Source: Mangrovimonas sp. TPBH4
GTDB taxonomy: Bacteria > Bacteroidota > Bacteroidia > Flavobacteriales > Flavobacteriaceae
Assembly: GCF_001280505.1 (NCBI RefSeq)
Contig: NZ_LBIO01000050.1
Span: forward strand, 124,001 to 188,000
Length of the DNA stretch: 64,000 bases
Direction of reading: 5' to 3'
Both the position numbers and the translations under genes were made by a program. Below, piece after piece: positions 31,985 to 41,359 of the stretch. How positions within the stretch are numbered: the stretch's first letter is position 1; every line of letters starts with the position of its first letter. A model generated the notes under the pieces. That model had not been told where the DNA came from. It made no database searches and saw nothing but the letters and a program-made list of their open reading frames with translations.

Positions 31985-33796
31985 ATGAATAACAAAGCGC
32001 ATTCATTTCATATTCCGGTTATGGGGATTGGCTTTACAATCGATTCACCTTTGAAGGTAGCGCAATATGGCATTGATTCGGTGATTTCTCTGGTAGACGA
32101 CATGCTTATTGAGAAATTACGAAAAATGTATAGCGAAACATTAGAGTTGCCTTATCAGGAAATTACCAATAAGGTGGACGATTTTCGGGCAAAGCGCATT
32201 ACCTCATACCTTAACTTGATAAATGAAGTAGTCGATCAAAAAATAGAAGCTGTGAAGCAAGCAGCTCTTGACACGGGAGAAAGTTTTAAGGCCTATCTAG
32301 ATATGCTGCCTTCCAATGCTCTTCTTAGAGAAGAGTTTAAAAAGCTAACAGAAAAAGGCGAAGGACTATCGGAGCTAAAGTCTTGGTTAAACCAACATTT
32401 GGTAAAGGGAAGTATTGATGTGAACATCATGACCAAGGTTGATAAGGACAATTACAACAAAGATGAAAAACTCCCTGTAGCCTATAATGATGCACATGCC
32501 GCCTTGCGTGGTTTTGCCAATAGTAACTTGAATGGTTCTGTGGTGCTTTCGGCAGGGATGAATCCTCGCTTGTACGCCTATATGAGTGAGTTTGATGATT
32601 TTTATCCAACTTCAGAAGGGACTTTTAAAAAGCGAATCATTTTAAAGGTAAGCGATTACCGTTCGGCATTGATTCAAGGGAAATTCTTGGCCAAAAAAGG
32701 ACTTTGGGTATCTGAATACCGAATTGAATCTGGATTGAACTGTGGAGGTCATGCCTTTGCCACTGACGGGTATTTGTTGGGGCCAGTATTGGCGGAGTTC
32801 AAGGAGAAACGCGATGAACTGAGAGTGTCTATTGAAGAAGTTTTGAACAAGGAATTGGAGGCTCAAAACAGAGCAATTTCAAAGGAACCTTTGCAAATAA
32901 AAATTACGGCTCAAGGTGGAGTGGGAACTCACGAGGAACACGAGTTGTTGTTGGATGCCTATCAATTGGATTCTGTAGGATGGGGAAGTCCATTTTTATT
33001 GGTTCCGGAAGCAACAACCGTAGATGAAAAGACTTTGGAGAAATTGGCTTCCGCACAAGAAAAGGATTTGTATTTAAGTGATATTTCTCCGCTAGGAGTG
33101 CCTTTCAATAATCTTAAGGAAAACACCAAAGATTTAGAGCGTGATGCTTTAATTGATAAAGGAAGACCGGGCAGTTCCTGTCCTAAAAAATATGTGGCCT
33201 TGAACAAGGAATTCAAGGAAACAGGGGTGTGTACGGCGTCTCGGGAGTATCAGCATTTCAAAATTAAAGCCTTGGATGCTCAAAATCTTTCAAAAGAAGC
33301 TTATCAATTGGAATTGAACAAGATTACCGAAAAGTCATGCACTTGTGTAGGTTTGGGAACTTCGGCCTTGTTGAAATATAATTTAGATACAAAGAAGGAA
33401 GGGGAAGGTGTTTCCATTTGCCCAGGGCCAAATATGGCTTATTATTCCAAAGTGATGAGTTTGAAAACAATGGTGGATCATATCTACGGACGTGACAATG
33501 TAATTTCTAGAACTGATCGTCCAAACATGTTCATTAAGGAATTGTATATCTATATCGATTACCTGAAAAATAAGTTGGAAACGGCTAAAGTGGAAATGAC
33601 CAAAAAGGAACAGAAATATTTGGCAACGTTTGCAGAGAATTTAAAGTCAGGAATAACCTATTACAACAATTTCTTTTTGGAACTGAAACATAATTTTGAG
33701 GACAGCAAGAACGAAATTTTTAATATGCTCAGCCAAGGAGAGCTGCTTTTGAACAATTTGCAGTTGGAAATTGCCAATGTTGAGGTTAAAAATTAG
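31985..33796 (+). CDS. Nitronate-monooxygenase-like TIM-barrel protein with cysteine cluster, in the nad operon
   Basis: A 603-residue cytoplasmic protein. The N-terminus IPVMGIGFTIDSPLKVAQYGI and the later motifs GLNCGGHAF (Cys253) and ITAQGGVGTHEE followed by SVGWGSPFLLVPEATTV match the phosphate/FMN-binding loops of nitronate monooxygenase-type (2-nitropropane dioxygenase) TIM barrels. Family members are usually about 320-370 residues, so this one has extra regions. Cysteines at 399, 416, 452, 454 and 479 cluster in the C-terminal part (CPKK, VCTA, CTC, ICPG) and may bind metal or Fe-S. It is 47 bases upstream of nadA and nadB. Role unknown; a link with NAD synthesis is inferred from position. 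Confidence 0.8.
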   Translation: MNNKAHSFHIPVMGIGFTIDSPLKVAQYGIDSVISLVDDMLIEKLRKMYSETLELPYQEITNKVDDFRAKRITSYLNLINEVVDQKIEAVKQAALDTGESFKAYLDMLPSNALLREEFKKLTEKGEGLSELKSWLNQHLVKGSIDVNIMTKVDKDNYNKDEKLPVAYNDAHAALRGFANSNLNGSVVLSAGMNPRLYAYMSEFDDFYPTSEGTFKKRIILKVSDYRSALIQGKFLAKKGLWVSEYRIESGLNCGGHAFATDGYLLGPVLAEFKEKRDELRVSIEEVLNKELEAQNRAISKEPLQIKITAQGGVGTHEEHELLLDAYQLDSVGWGSPFLLVPEATTVDEKTLEKLASAQEKDLYLSDISPLGVPFNNLKENTKDLERDALIDKGRPGSSCPKKYVALNKEFKETGVCTASREYQHFKIKALDAQNLSKEAYQLELNKITEKSCTCVGLGTSALLKYNLDTKKEGEGVSICPGPNMAYYSKVMSLKTMVDHIYGRDNVISRTDRPNMFIKELYIYIDYLKNKLETAKVEMTKKEQKYLATFAENLKSGITYYNNFFLELKHNFEDSKNEIFNMLSQGELLLNNLQLEIANVEVKN

Positions 33797-33843
33797 TGAG
33801 ATGATCTGTTGATTTGAAATTTGTGAATGAAAATGGTGAAGTT

Positions 33844-34782
33844 ATGAGTGAGACAATAGATTTAGTGAAAGAGATAAAGCGCCTGAAAAAGGAAAAGAAT
33901 GCAGTAATCTTGGCGCATTATTATCAGGTGCCAGAAATACAGGATATAGCCGATTATGTAGGGGACAGTTTGGGATTGTCCCAAAAAGCCGCCGAGACAG
34001 ATGCCGATATTATTGTGTTTGCCGGGGTGCATTTTATGGCGGAAACAGCCAAAATATTAAACCCAAACAAAACAGTGGTATTGCCAGATTTAAATGCGGG
34101 GTGTTCCTTAGCCGATTCTTGTCCGCCTGAAAGTTTTGACGCCTTTATTAAGCAGCATCCTAACCATGTGGTGATTACTTATGTTAACTGTTCCGCGGAA
34201 ATTAAGGCCTTGAGTGACATTGTTTGTACGTCTTCAAATGCTTTGAAAATAGTGGAGTCTATCCCCAAGGAAACGCCCATTATTTTTGCGCCCGATAAGA
34301 ATCTTGGTCGCTATATCATGAAGGAAACAGGAAGGGATTTGTTGCTTTGGGATGGTAGTTGTGTGGTACACGAGGCTTTTTCGATGGATAAGTTGATCGA
34401 GCTACATAAAAAGCATCCGGACTATAAAATTATTGCACATCCAGAATCGGAGACGCACATTTTGGATACGGCCACTTATATCGGGTCCACTGCTGGGATG
34501 ATTAATTTCGTGAAGGAGCATCCAAATGAAAAATTTATTGTGGCTACTGAAGTTGGGATTCTTCATAAAATGCAAGAGGAAATTCCAACAGCAAAGTTGA
34601 TTCCAGCACCAGCCTTGGAAGATAATACCTGTGCTTGTAGCGAATGCCATTTCATGAAAATGAATACAATGCAAAAATTGTATGATTGTTTGTTGAACGA
34701 GTCGCCACAAATTGAAGTCCCTGAGCATATTATTGAACGTGCATTGCAGCCTATAGAGAGCATGTTGGAATTGTCTAAATAA
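33844..34782 (+). CDS. nadA: Quinolinate synthase A
   Basis: A 312-residue 4Fe-4S enzyme that makes quinolinate from iminoaspartate and dihydroxyacetone phosphate in NAD synthesis. Conserved are [23 protein letters not shown], the Cys pair region [24 protein letters not shown] and the C-terminal [11 protein letters not shown]. The ATG at 33844 is taken; a TTG ten codons earlier begins a non-conserved extension. nadB follows 25 bases later, as expected for the joint nadA-nadB pathway; nadC is not in the window. Confidence 0.95.
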   Translation: MSETIDLVKEIKRLKKEKNAVILAHYYQVPEIQDIADYVGDSLGLSQKAAETDADIIVFAGVHFMAETAKILNPNKTVVLPDLNAGCSLADSCPPESFDAFIKQHPNHVVITYVNCSAEIKALSDIVCTSSNALKIVESIPKETPIIFAPDKNLGRYIMKETGRDLLLWDGSCVVHEAFSMDKLIELHKKHPDYKIIAHPESETHILDTATYIGSTAGMINFVKEHPNEKFIVATEVGILHKMQEEIPTAKLIPAPALEDNTCACSECHFMKMNTMQKLYDCLLNESPQIEVPEHIIERALQPIESMLELSK

Positions 34783-34807
34783 ATGTTGTTTAATCTCGAG
34801 TGAAATT

Positions 34808-36361
34808 ATGATTACCGCAGATTATTTGGTGGTTGGTTCTGGAATTGCAGGATTGACTTTTTCCGTGAAGATTGCTGAGAAGTTTCCTGATAGGAATGTT
34901 ATTATTGTAACCAAAGCCAATGAAGAAGAATCCAATACCAAGTATGCCCAAGGAGGAGTTGCCATTGTGTTGGATAAACAGAAAGATTCATTTAAAAAGC
35001 ATATTAAGGATACTTTAATTGCTGGTGATGGACTCTGTGAGGAAGATGTAGTTAAGATGGTTGTCGAGGAAGGTCCGAAGCGCATGGAAGAATTGTTGCT
35101 TTGGGGCGCCAATTTTGATTTGGATGCCAAAGGAAAATTCGACTTGGGTAAGGAAGGAGGGCATTCCGAATATCGAGTGGTACACCATAAGGATATAACA
35201 GGCTATGAAATTGAGCGCGCCTTGTTAAAGCGTGCACATCAATTATCCAATATTTCTATTTTACCGCATCATTTTGCGATAGATTTAATTACCAATCACC
35301 ATATAGGAGGAGCAGACCCAGAAGAGCTGAAATGCTATGGTGCTTATGTGTTCAATCAAAAAACAGGGGAGATTTCAACCATAAAAGCGAATAGTACCTT
35401 GTTGGCTTCGGGAGGTATTGGGTATGTGTATGGCCATACCACCAATCCTATTATTGCTACAGGTGATGGCATTGCCATGGCCTACCGTGCTAAGGCACGC
35501 ATTAAGGATATGGAGTTTGTGCAGTTTCACCCAACGGCATTGTATGGTGCCAAAGGGGAGTCTTCTTTTTTGATATCGGAAGCTGTTCGTGGCTTTGGGG
35601 CTTACCTAAGAAACAAGGAAGGCGAACGTTTTATGTTGAAGTATGACGAGCGTGCCGAATTGGCCTCAAGGGACATTGTCTCGCAAAGCATCGATAGCGA
35701 GTTAAAAAAATCGGGGGAATCCCATGTGTTTTTGGATTGCACTCATTTGGATTTTGACGGTTTTGTCAAGCATTTTCCTAATATCTACCAAAAGTGTTTG
35801 GACAGTCATATTGACATAAAAACCGGTTGGATTCCAGTGGTGCCGGCATCACATTACCTGTGTGGAGGCATTCAGGTGGATAAATTGGGAAAAACCACTA
35901 TTGACAATTTGTTTGCCTGTGGGGAATGTTCCAGCACAGGTCTGCATGGTGCTAATCGATTGGCTTCAAATTCCTTGTTGGAAGCCTTGGTGTATGCGCA
36001 TAACATTTTCAAATATCACGAAGCACATGAAAGTGTGCTTGCTAATGTTGACATTCCAGATTGGGATGACAAAGGCACAAGCATCACCAAAGAGCATGTT
36101 TTAATTCAGCATAACTTAAAAGAGTTACAGGCATTGATGCACAATTATGTGGGGATTGTAAGAAGTAATGAGCGCTTGGAAAGAGCTAAAAAACGCTTGG
36201 ATCTCATCCATAGGGAAGTGGAGGATTTTTATAAGGCATCAAAAATTACGACCTCGCTTTGTGAACTTCGGAATATGATTAATGTGGCACATTTAATCGT
36301 GAGCCAGTCGTTGGAACGCACCGAAAACAAGGGTGGATATTTTAATATTGATAATGTGTAG
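34808..36361 (+). CDS. nadB: L-aspartate oxidase
   Basis: A 517-residue FAD enzyme that oxidises aspartate to iminoaspartate for NadA. The dinucleotide-binding motif VGSGIAGLTFSVKIAE opens the protein; TKYAQGGVAIVLD and HPTALYGAKGESSFLISEAVRGFGAYLRNKEG are conserved in the fumarate-reductase/aspartate-oxidase family. The C-terminal helical domain is present (SLCELRNMINVAHLI). It forms an operon with nadA. A strong terminator follows at 36380. Confidence 0.96.
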   Translation: MITADYLVVGSGIAGLTFSVKIAEKFPDRNVIIVTKANEEESNTKYAQGGVAIVLDKQKDSFKKHIKDTLIAGDGLCEEDVVKMVVEEGPKRMEELLLWGANFDLDAKGKFDLGKEGGHSEYRVVHHKDITGYEIERALLKRAHQLSNISILPHHFAIDLITNHHIGGADPEELKCYGAYVFNQKTGEISTIKANSTLLASGGIGYVYGHTTNPIIATGDGIAMAYRAKARIKDMEFVQFHPTALYGAKGESSFLISEAVRGFGAYLRNKEGERFMLKYDERAELASRDIVSQSIDSELKKSGESHVFLDCTHLDFDGFVKHFPNIYQKCLDSHIDIKTGWIPVVPASHYLCGGIQVDKLGKTTIDNLFACGECSSTGLHGANRLASNSLLEALVYAHNIFKYHEAHESVLANVDIPDWDDKGTSITKEHVLIQHNLKELQALMHNYVGIVRSNERLERAKKRLDLIHREVEDFYKASKITTSLCELRNMINVAHLIVSQSLERTENKGGYFNIDNV

Positions 36362-36379
36362 GTTTCAATCTGACCTTAT

Positions 36380-36413
36380 AAAAAAGCCTTAATTTAGTTT
36401 AAGGCTTTTTTTA
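36380..36413 (+). terminator. Terminator of the nad operon
   Basis: Stem AAAAAAGCCTTAA/TTTAAGGCTTTTTT with a five-base loop and T run, about 20 bases after the nadB stop. Confidence 0.85.
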
Positions 36414-36445
36414 TTCTCGTTATCTTAGCCCAAAATTTGATAAAA

Positions 36446-37222
36446 ATGAATCTTAATCTTACAAAACCGATTTGCTTTTTTGATCTGGAAACCACCGGAG
36501 TAAATATTTCAAAGGATAGAATTGTTGAAATTTCCATTTTAAAGGTATATCCAGACGGAAAGGAAGAAAGCAATACTTGGTTGGTAAATCCAGAAATGCC
36601 TATTCCGCCAGAAGTAACTGCAATCCATGGTGTGTCTGATGAAGATGTCGCAGACAAGCCTACATTTAAGGAATTGGCAAAAGAGATTCATAATATTATT
36701 AAGGATTCCGATTTGGGAGGCTTTAACTCCAATAGATTTGATATTCCTTTATTGGCAGAGGAAATGCTCCGTGCCGAAATGGATTTTGATATGAAAAGCC
36801 GAGTTGCCATTGATGTGCAAACCATTTATCACAAAATGGAACAGCGTACCTTGTCGGCGGCCTACCAATTCTACTGTAACAAGAATTTGGACGGAGCACA
36901 TAGTGCCGAGGCCGATACCAATGCCACTTACGAAGTATTGAAGGCTCAGGTGGCGAAGTATGAGGAGTTGGAAAATGATGCCAAGTTTTTGGCGGAATTC
37001 AGCTCTAGAAAGAAATTTGCCGACTTTGCAGGCTTTATAGCTTTCAATAAAGAGGAAGAGGAATGCTTTACCTTTGGAAAGCACAAGGGGAAGCGTGTTC
37101 AGGATGTATTGAATGATGAACCGGGATATTTTGGTTGGTTGTTGAATGCCGATTTTCCTTTGTACACCAAAAAGGTGCTGACCGCCATTAAATTGAGAGC
37201 GTTTAATAATAAATTGGACTAA
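36446..37222 (+). CDS. DnaQ-like 3'-5' exonuclease with C-terminal DUF3820-like domain
   Basis: A 258-residue protein. The N-terminal DEDDh exonuclease domain has FFDLETTGVNISKDRIVEI (ExoI), GGFNSNRFDIPLL (ExoII) and HSAEADTNATYEVL (ExoIII, catalytic His and Asp). After about residue 185 a FTFGKHKGKRVQDVLND and a GYFGWLLNADFPLYTKKVL region resemble DUF3820, the same small domain that stands alone at 55301. The combined domains suggest nucleic-acid trimming; the DUF3820 role is unknown. Start ATG at 36446; the in-frame TTG upstream is outside the conserved sequence. It heads the operon with FAH, Hpt and cinA. Confidence 0.88.
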   Translation: MNLNLTKPICFFDLETTGVNISKDRIVEISILKVYPDGKEESNTWLVNPEMPIPPEVTAIHGVSDEDVADKPTFKELAKEIHNIIKDSDLGGFNSNRFDIPLLAEEMLRAEMDFDMKSRVAIDVQTIYHKMEQRTLSAAYQFYCNKNLDGAHSAEADTNATYEVLKAQVAKYEELENDAKFLAEFSSRKKFADFAGFIAFNKEEEECFTFGKHKGKRVQDVLNDEPGYFGWLLNADFPLYTKKVLTAIKLRAFNNKLD

Positions 37223-37251
37223 TTAGTTGTATTGCTAATTGTTTTAGGACT

Positions 37252-37863
37252 ATGAAACTTATCTGCATAGGTAGAAATTACACAGAGCACATCGCGGAGC
37301 TTGAAAATGAAAGACCCGAGGAGCCTGTAGTGTTTTTGAAGCCCGATACGGCTATCTTGTTAAAGAAACAACCGTTTTTTATCCCAGATTTTTCAAACGA
37401 TGTACACCACGAAGTGGAAGTTTTGGTGCGAATCAATAAGGTTGGGAAATATATCGATAAGAAATTTGCCCATAAATATTATGATCAAATTGGTTTAGGA
37501 ATCGATTTTACGGCAAGAGATCTTCAAGCAAAGTTAAAGGTTAAAGGACTTCCTTGGGAAAAGGCAAAATCTTTTGATGGAGCTGCCGTAATTGGTAATT
37601 GGTTGCCGAAAAGTAATTTTGAAGATGTGAACAACATTAACTTTACTTTGGAGAAAAACGATGAGCTTGTGCAACAAGGGAATACCAATTTGATGCTTTG
37701 GAAAATTGATGAAATCATCGAATATGTCTCAAAATATTTCACTTTAAAGATAGGAGATATTATCTTTACGGGAACGCCTGCAGGAGTGGGTAAAGTAAAT
37801 GCAAATGACAAATTGGTTGGGGCTATAGAAGGGACCCCTTTGTTTTCAATAACTGTAAAATAA
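37252..37863 (+). CDS. Fumarylacetoacetate hydrolase (FAH) family protein
   Basis: A 203-residue single-domain member of the FAH fold. Metal-binding Glu residues are in DVHHEVEVLVRIN; the active-site region starts CIGRNYTEHIAELEN and ends with IIFTGTPAGVGKV. Bacterial short forms act as acylpyruvate hydrolases or oxaloacetate tautomerases or decarboxylases; the substrate is not assignable here. The next gene, Hpt, starts on the base after its stop, and exonuclease ends 29 bases before. Confidence 0.88.
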   Translation: MKLICIGRNYTEHIAELENERPEEPVVFLKPDTAILLKKQPFFIPDFSNDVHHEVEVLVRINKVGKYIDKKFAHKYYDQIGLGIDFTARDLQAKLKVKGLPWEKAKSFDGAAVIGNWLPKSNFEDVNNINFTLEKNDELVQQGNTNLMLWKIDEIIEYVSKYFTLKIGDIIFTGTPAGVGKVNANDKLVGAIEGTPLFSITVK

Positions 37864-38205
37864 ATGGAACAGCATTATAAATTATATAGAGTAAGAGAGT
37901 TGGCCGATAACGACGAGGATTTTATCGTGGCTTTGGTGGCAGCTTTCTTGGAAGAAGTACCCGAAGATGCGGCAAGATTAAAAGAAGCCGTAGCGGAGAA
38001 GGATTATTTTAATACCTATCAAGCGGCCCATAAAATGAAACCAACCATAGATCTTTTCGAACTTGGTGTTTTGGAAGATTTGATCGTGGTTCAGGATTGG
38101 GGGAAATTTGAGAAGAAAGAAGAAGACGTTTCGGATAAATTGGACCTTGTGCTAACAGCCATAGAAAATGCATCCGAAGAATTAAAAAAGGATTATAACC
38201 TATAA
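37864..38205 (+). CDS. Stand-alone histidine phosphotransfer (Hpt) domain protein
   Basis: A 113-residue all-helical protein with the Hpt signature: phosphorylatable His in [14 protein letters not shown], preceded by [20 protein letters not shown]. Hpt proteins relay phosphate between hybrid kinases and response regulators. No kinase or regulator gene is near. It is embedded tightly: start directly after the FAH stop, and its own stop overlaps the cinA start by one base (TAATG). Confidence 0.85.
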   Translation: MEQHYKLYRVRELADNDEDFIVALVAAFLEEVPEDAARLKEAVAEKDYFNTYQAAHKMKPTIDLFELGVLEDLIVVQDWGKFEKKEEDVSDKLDLVLTAIENASEELKKDYNL

Positions 38206-39455
38206 TGCAAGCCGAAATCATTACAATTGGCGATGAGATACTCATAGGTCAAATTGTAGATACAAATTCAGCATTTATCAGTAAGGCCCTAAATAAAATT
38301 GGGGTCTCTGTGTATCAGATCACTTCTGTTCAGGATGATAAGGAGCATATTCTAAAGGCGTTTAAGGAGGCTGAAGACAATGCCGATATCATTATAATTA
38401 CTGGAGGTTTGGGACCCACCAAAGACGATATCACCAAGAAAACCATCGCAGAATATTTTAACGATACGCTAGTGCAGAACCAAGAGGTGTTGGCACATAT
38501 CAAATACCTTTGGGAGCATTATATCAAGAAACCTTTGGTGCAGGTTAATATCGATCAGGCTTTGGTGCCTTCAAAAGCACAGGTTTTGATGAATGTTAAC
38601 GGAACTGCTCCAGGCATGTGGATGGAAAGGAATGGGAAAGTATTTATTTCATTACCTGGGGTGCCGTTTGAAATGGAAGCTTTGATTGAAAATGAGGTCA
38701 TTCCTAAACTCCAAAAGGCATTTAAATTCCCATATATCAAACATAAAACCATTCTAACCTATGGCATGGGCGAAAGCAATTTGGCTGCCCGTATAGAAGA
38801 TTGGGAGGACAATCTGCCAAAGTTTATCAAGTTGGCCTATTTGCCCAATTTGGGAAAAGTGCGTTTACGCTTAACCGGAAAAGGAATGGATAGGGAAGTT
38901 GTGGAAGCTGAAATAGATAGACAAGTAAATTCCCTTTTGCCTCAGATAGAAGATATTTTTGTAGGATTTGAAGAGGATGAATCCCTAGAGGCTATTATAG
39001 GAAGGCAACTGACCCTTATGGGTAAAACACTTGCCACTGCCGAAAGCTGTACGGGTGGGAAAATTGCAGAGAGCTTTACCTCACACCCTGGTGCTTCCAA
39101 ATATTTTAAGGGAAGTGTGGTAAGTTATACTAAGGAAGCTAAGATGAATGTACTGCACATTTCAGAAGCCCTTATTGATCAATTTTCCGTGGTAAGTGCC
39201 CAAGTGGCTGAAGCTATGGCGACGGCAGCCTTGAAAATGTTCAATAGTGATTATGCCATAGCGACCACAGGTAATGCAGGGCCTACCACAGATGATACAG
39301 ATGAGGAAGTAGGCGTGGTATTTATTGCAATTGCCTCTAAAAGTGGCGTGTATAGTGAAGAATTTAACTTTGGGAACCACCGCGTAAAGGTGATAAACAA
39401 GGCGGCCAACAAGGCTTTTGAAATGCTTCAAAAAGAAATTTTAAAAAAGATTTGA
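38205..39455 (+). CDS. cinA: CinA family protein (NMN deamidase / competence-damage protein)
   Basis: A 416-residue two-domain protein. The N-terminal MoaB/MoeA-like domain shows [22 protein letters not shown] and [16 protein letters not shown]; the C-terminal CinA domain has [23 protein letters not shown] and [18 protein letters not shown]. CinA hydrolyses NMN or ADP-ribose related substrates and recycles pyridine nucleotides, so a second NAD-linked gene lies near the nad operon (about 2 kb). Overlaps the Hpt gene by one base. Confidence 0.94.
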   Translation: MQAEIITIGDEILIGQIVDTNSAFISKALNKIGVSVYQITSVQDDKEHILKAFKEAEDNADIIIITGGLGPTKDDITKKTIAEYFNDTLVQNQEVLAHIKYLWEHYIKKPLVQVNIDQALVPSKAQVLMNVNGTAPGMWMERNGKVFISLPGVPFEMEALIENEVIPKLQKAFKFPYIKHKTILTYGMGESNLAARIEDWEDNLPKFIKLAYLPNLGKVRLRLTGKGMDREVVEAEIDRQVNSLLPQIEDIFVGFEEDESLEAIIGRQLTLMGKTLATAESCTGGKIAESFTSHPGASKYFKGSVVSYTKEAKMNVLHISEALIDQFSVVSAQVAEAMATAALKMFNSDYAIATTGNAGPTTDDTDEEVGVVFIAIASKSGVYSEEFNFGNHRVKVINKAANKAFEMLQKEILKKI

Positions 39456-39472
39456 AAAAGAAGCGAATTAAG

Positions 39473-39504
39473 TTTGTTGATATATAATCTTTTTTTTAAA
39501 TTTG
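39473..39504 (+). promoter_or_regulatory. Promoter of the rpmB operon (TTTG ... TAAATTTG)
   Basis: TTTG at 39473-39476 and TAAATTTG at 39497-39504, 20 bp apart; transcription of rpmB-rpmG-DUF4295 expected from about 39510. Confidence 0.55.
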
Positions 39505-39543
39505 CAGCCTGTTTTGAAATAACATAATTTAAAGTTAGAAAGA

Positions 39544-39780
39544 ATGTCAAGAGTTTGTGAACTTACTGGAAAAAAAGCGATGGTTGGAAACAACGTATCT
39601 CACGCTATGAATAAGACTAAGCGTAAATTTGATGCAAATTTGATCAAAAAACGCTTTTATATTCCTGAAGAAGATAAATGGGTAACTCTAAAAGTTTCTA
39701 CCTCTGCGTTGAAGACTATCAATAAAATTGGTATCTCTGCTGCAATCAAAGAAGCAAAATCTAAAGGATTTTTAAAATAA
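39544..39780 (+). CDS. rpmB: Ribosomal protein L28
   Basis: A 78-residue large-subunit protein. The conserved L28 start MSRVCELTGKKAMVGNNVSHA and the NKTKRKFDANL stretch are clear. It is first of the operon rpmB-rpmG-DUF4295, the usual arrangement in Bacteroidota. Confidence 0.97.
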   Translation: MSRVCELTGKKAMVGNNVSHAMNKTKRKFDANLIKKRFYIPEEDKWVTLKVSTSALKTINKIGISAAIKEAKSKGFLK

Positions 39781-39806
39781 TAGCATAACAGTTAAAGGCA
39801 CGTACA

Positions 39807-39989
39807 ATGGCAAAGAAAGGTAATAGAATTCAGGTTATATTGGAGTGTACAGAGCACAAGGAGTCTGGGATGCCAGGAACTTCACGTTACATCACTACCA
39901 AGAATAAGAAAAACACGCCAGATAGAATGGAGATTAAGAAATTTAATCCAATCTTGAAGCGTATGACAGTTCATAAAGAAATTAAATAA
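39807..39989 (+). CDS. rpmG: Ribosomal protein L33
   Basis: A 60-residue large-subunit protein with the L33 features [13 protein letters not shown] and [12 protein letters not shown]. It lacks the CxxC zinc ribbon pairs of the zinc-bound form. It lies between rpmB and DUF4295. Confidence 0.97.
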   Translation: MAKKGNRIQVILECTEHKESGMPGTSRYITTKNKKNTPDRMEIKKFNPILKRMTVHKEIK

Positions 39990-39998
39990 TTAGGAATC

Positions 39999-40151
39999 AT
40001 GGCAAAGAAATCAGTAGCAACTTTACAAACAGGATCTAAAAGATTAACAAAAGCCATCAAGATGGTGAAGTCTCCTAAGAGTGGTGCTTACATGTTCGTA
40101 GAATCTGTTATGGCTCCAGAATTAGTGAACGACTTTTTAAACAAAAAATAA
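39999..40151 (+). CDS. DUF4295 small protein
   Basis: A 50-residue basic protein starting MAKKSVATLQTGSKRLTKA and containing MVKSPKSGAYMFVESVM. DUF4295 is a Bacteroidota-specific family found right after rpmG; it is presumed to be ribosome-associated because of this position. The frame starts 9 bases after the rpmG stop and is too short for usual length cutoffs. Confidence 0.9.
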   Translation: MAKKSVATLQTGSKRLTKAIKMVKSPKSGAYMFVESVMAPELVNDFLNKK

Positions 40152-40177
40152 ATTATATTTGTTCATAATTTAATTGT

Positions 40178-40207
40178 AACTGCTTTCATTTGAAAGCAGT
40201 TTTTTTA
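40178..40207 (+). terminator. Terminator of the rpmB operon
   Basis: Stem AACTGCTTTCA/TGAAAGCAGTT with T run, about 27 bases after the DUF4295 stop. Confidence 0.85.
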
Positions 40208-40211
40208 TATC

Positions 40212-40219
40212 TATATTTG
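40212..40219 (+). promoter_or_regulatory. Predicted -7 box TATATTTG before ftsY
   Basis: Exact TAnnTTTG match, 100 bases before the ftsY ATG; this would give a leader of about 95 nt. Confidence 0.4.
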
Positions 40220-40318
40220 ATAGGTTTTTCTGCCAAAATTGCAGATTGCAGTTTAAGGCAGGGAATTTGTAAAGTGCTTTTTGGCTTTTTGAAAGGCCAA
40301 AACTAACACCAATTAAAC

Positions 40319-41275
40319 ATGAGTTTTTTTAAGAAAATATTTTCTTCGGAAAAAAAGGAAACCCTAGACAAAGGGTTGGAAAAATCCAAAACATCATTCT
40401 TCACAAAGCTGAATAAGGCTGTAGCTGGAAAGTCAAAAGTGGATGATGAGGTATTGGACAACCTAGAGGAAATTTTGGTGACCAGTGATGTCGGGGTGGA
40501 TACTACCTTAAAAATTATTGAGCGCATCGAAGAGCGTGTGGCACGTGACAAATATTTGGGAACTTCCGAACTCAATAAAATTCTTCGTGAAGAAATTGCG
40601 GGGTTGTTATCGGAAATTGATGCCGGTAACGCGACTGAATTCACGGTGCCCTCCAATAAAAAGCCTTATGTTATGATGGTGGTGGGTGTAAATGGTGTTG
40701 GAAAAACGACGACTATTGGGAAGTTGGCACACCAGTTCAAGCAACAAGGATTGAAAGTGGTACTTGGGGCGGCAGATACCTTTAGGGCTGCGGCAATAGA
40801 CCAATTGCAGGTTTGGGCTGATCGCGTAGACGTACCTATCATCAAACAATCCATGGGAAGTGATCCAGCTTCTGTGGCTTTTGATACGTTGCAAAGTGCA
40901 GTGACTTCAGATGCCGATGTGGTGATTATCGATACAGCTGGACGTTTGCATAATAAGGTGAATTTGATGAACGAGCTTACCAAAGTGAAACGTGTGATGC
41001 AGAAAGTGGTGGAAGATGCGCCGCATGATGTGTTGTTGGTGTTGGATGGTTCTACGGGTCAAAATGCTTTTGAACAGGCAAAACAATTCACAGCAGCCAC
41101 TGAAGTAACGTCATTGGCGGTTACTAAATTGGATGGTACGGCTAAAGGTGGCGTTGTGATTGGTATTTCAGATCAATTTAAAATTCCGGTGAAATATATT
41201 GGAGTTGGTGAAGGGATTGAAGATCTTCAGGTGTTCAATAAATTTGAATTTGTGGATTCTTTCTTCAAAAACTAA
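40319..41275 (+). CDS. ftsY: Signal recognition particle receptor FtsY
   Basis: A 318-residue SRP GTPase receptor that delivers nascent membrane proteins to the translocon. The N domain (about 20-90) is followed by the G domain: P-loop GVNGVGKTTTIGKLA, DTFRAAAIDQL, DTAGRLHNKVNL, VTKLDGTAKGG and the closing GVGEGIEDLQVFN. There is no long acidic A domain, as usual in this phylum. A hairpin terminator follows. Probably transcribed alone. Confidence 0.97.
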   Translation: MSFFKKIFSSEKKETLDKGLEKSKTSFFTKLNKAVAGKSKVDDEVLDNLEEILVTSDVGVDTTLKIIERIEERVARDKYLGTSELNKILREEIAGLLSEIDAGNATEFTVPSNKKPYVMMVVGVNGVGKTTTIGKLAHQFKQQGLKVVLGAADTFRAAAIDQLQVWADRVDVPIIKQSMGSDPASVAFDTLQSAVTSDADVVIIDTAGRLHNKVNLMNELTKVKRVMQKVVEDAPHDVLLVLDGSTGQNAFEQAKQFTAATEVTSLAVTKLDGTAKGGVVIGISDQFKIPVKYIGVGEGIEDLQVFNKFEFVDSFFKN

Positions 41276-41301
41276 TTCCACAACCATATAAATGATACAA
41301 T

Positions 41302-41335
41302 AAGCTTACCTTAATCGGTGAGCTTTATTTTTTTA
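41302..41335 (+). terminator. Terminator of ftsY
   Basis: Stem AAGCTTACC/GGTGAGCTT (one G-U type pair) followed by a T-rich run, about 27 bases after the stop. Confidence 0.65.
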
Positions 41336-41359
41336 GTATTTTTAGTAAAAATACTAACC

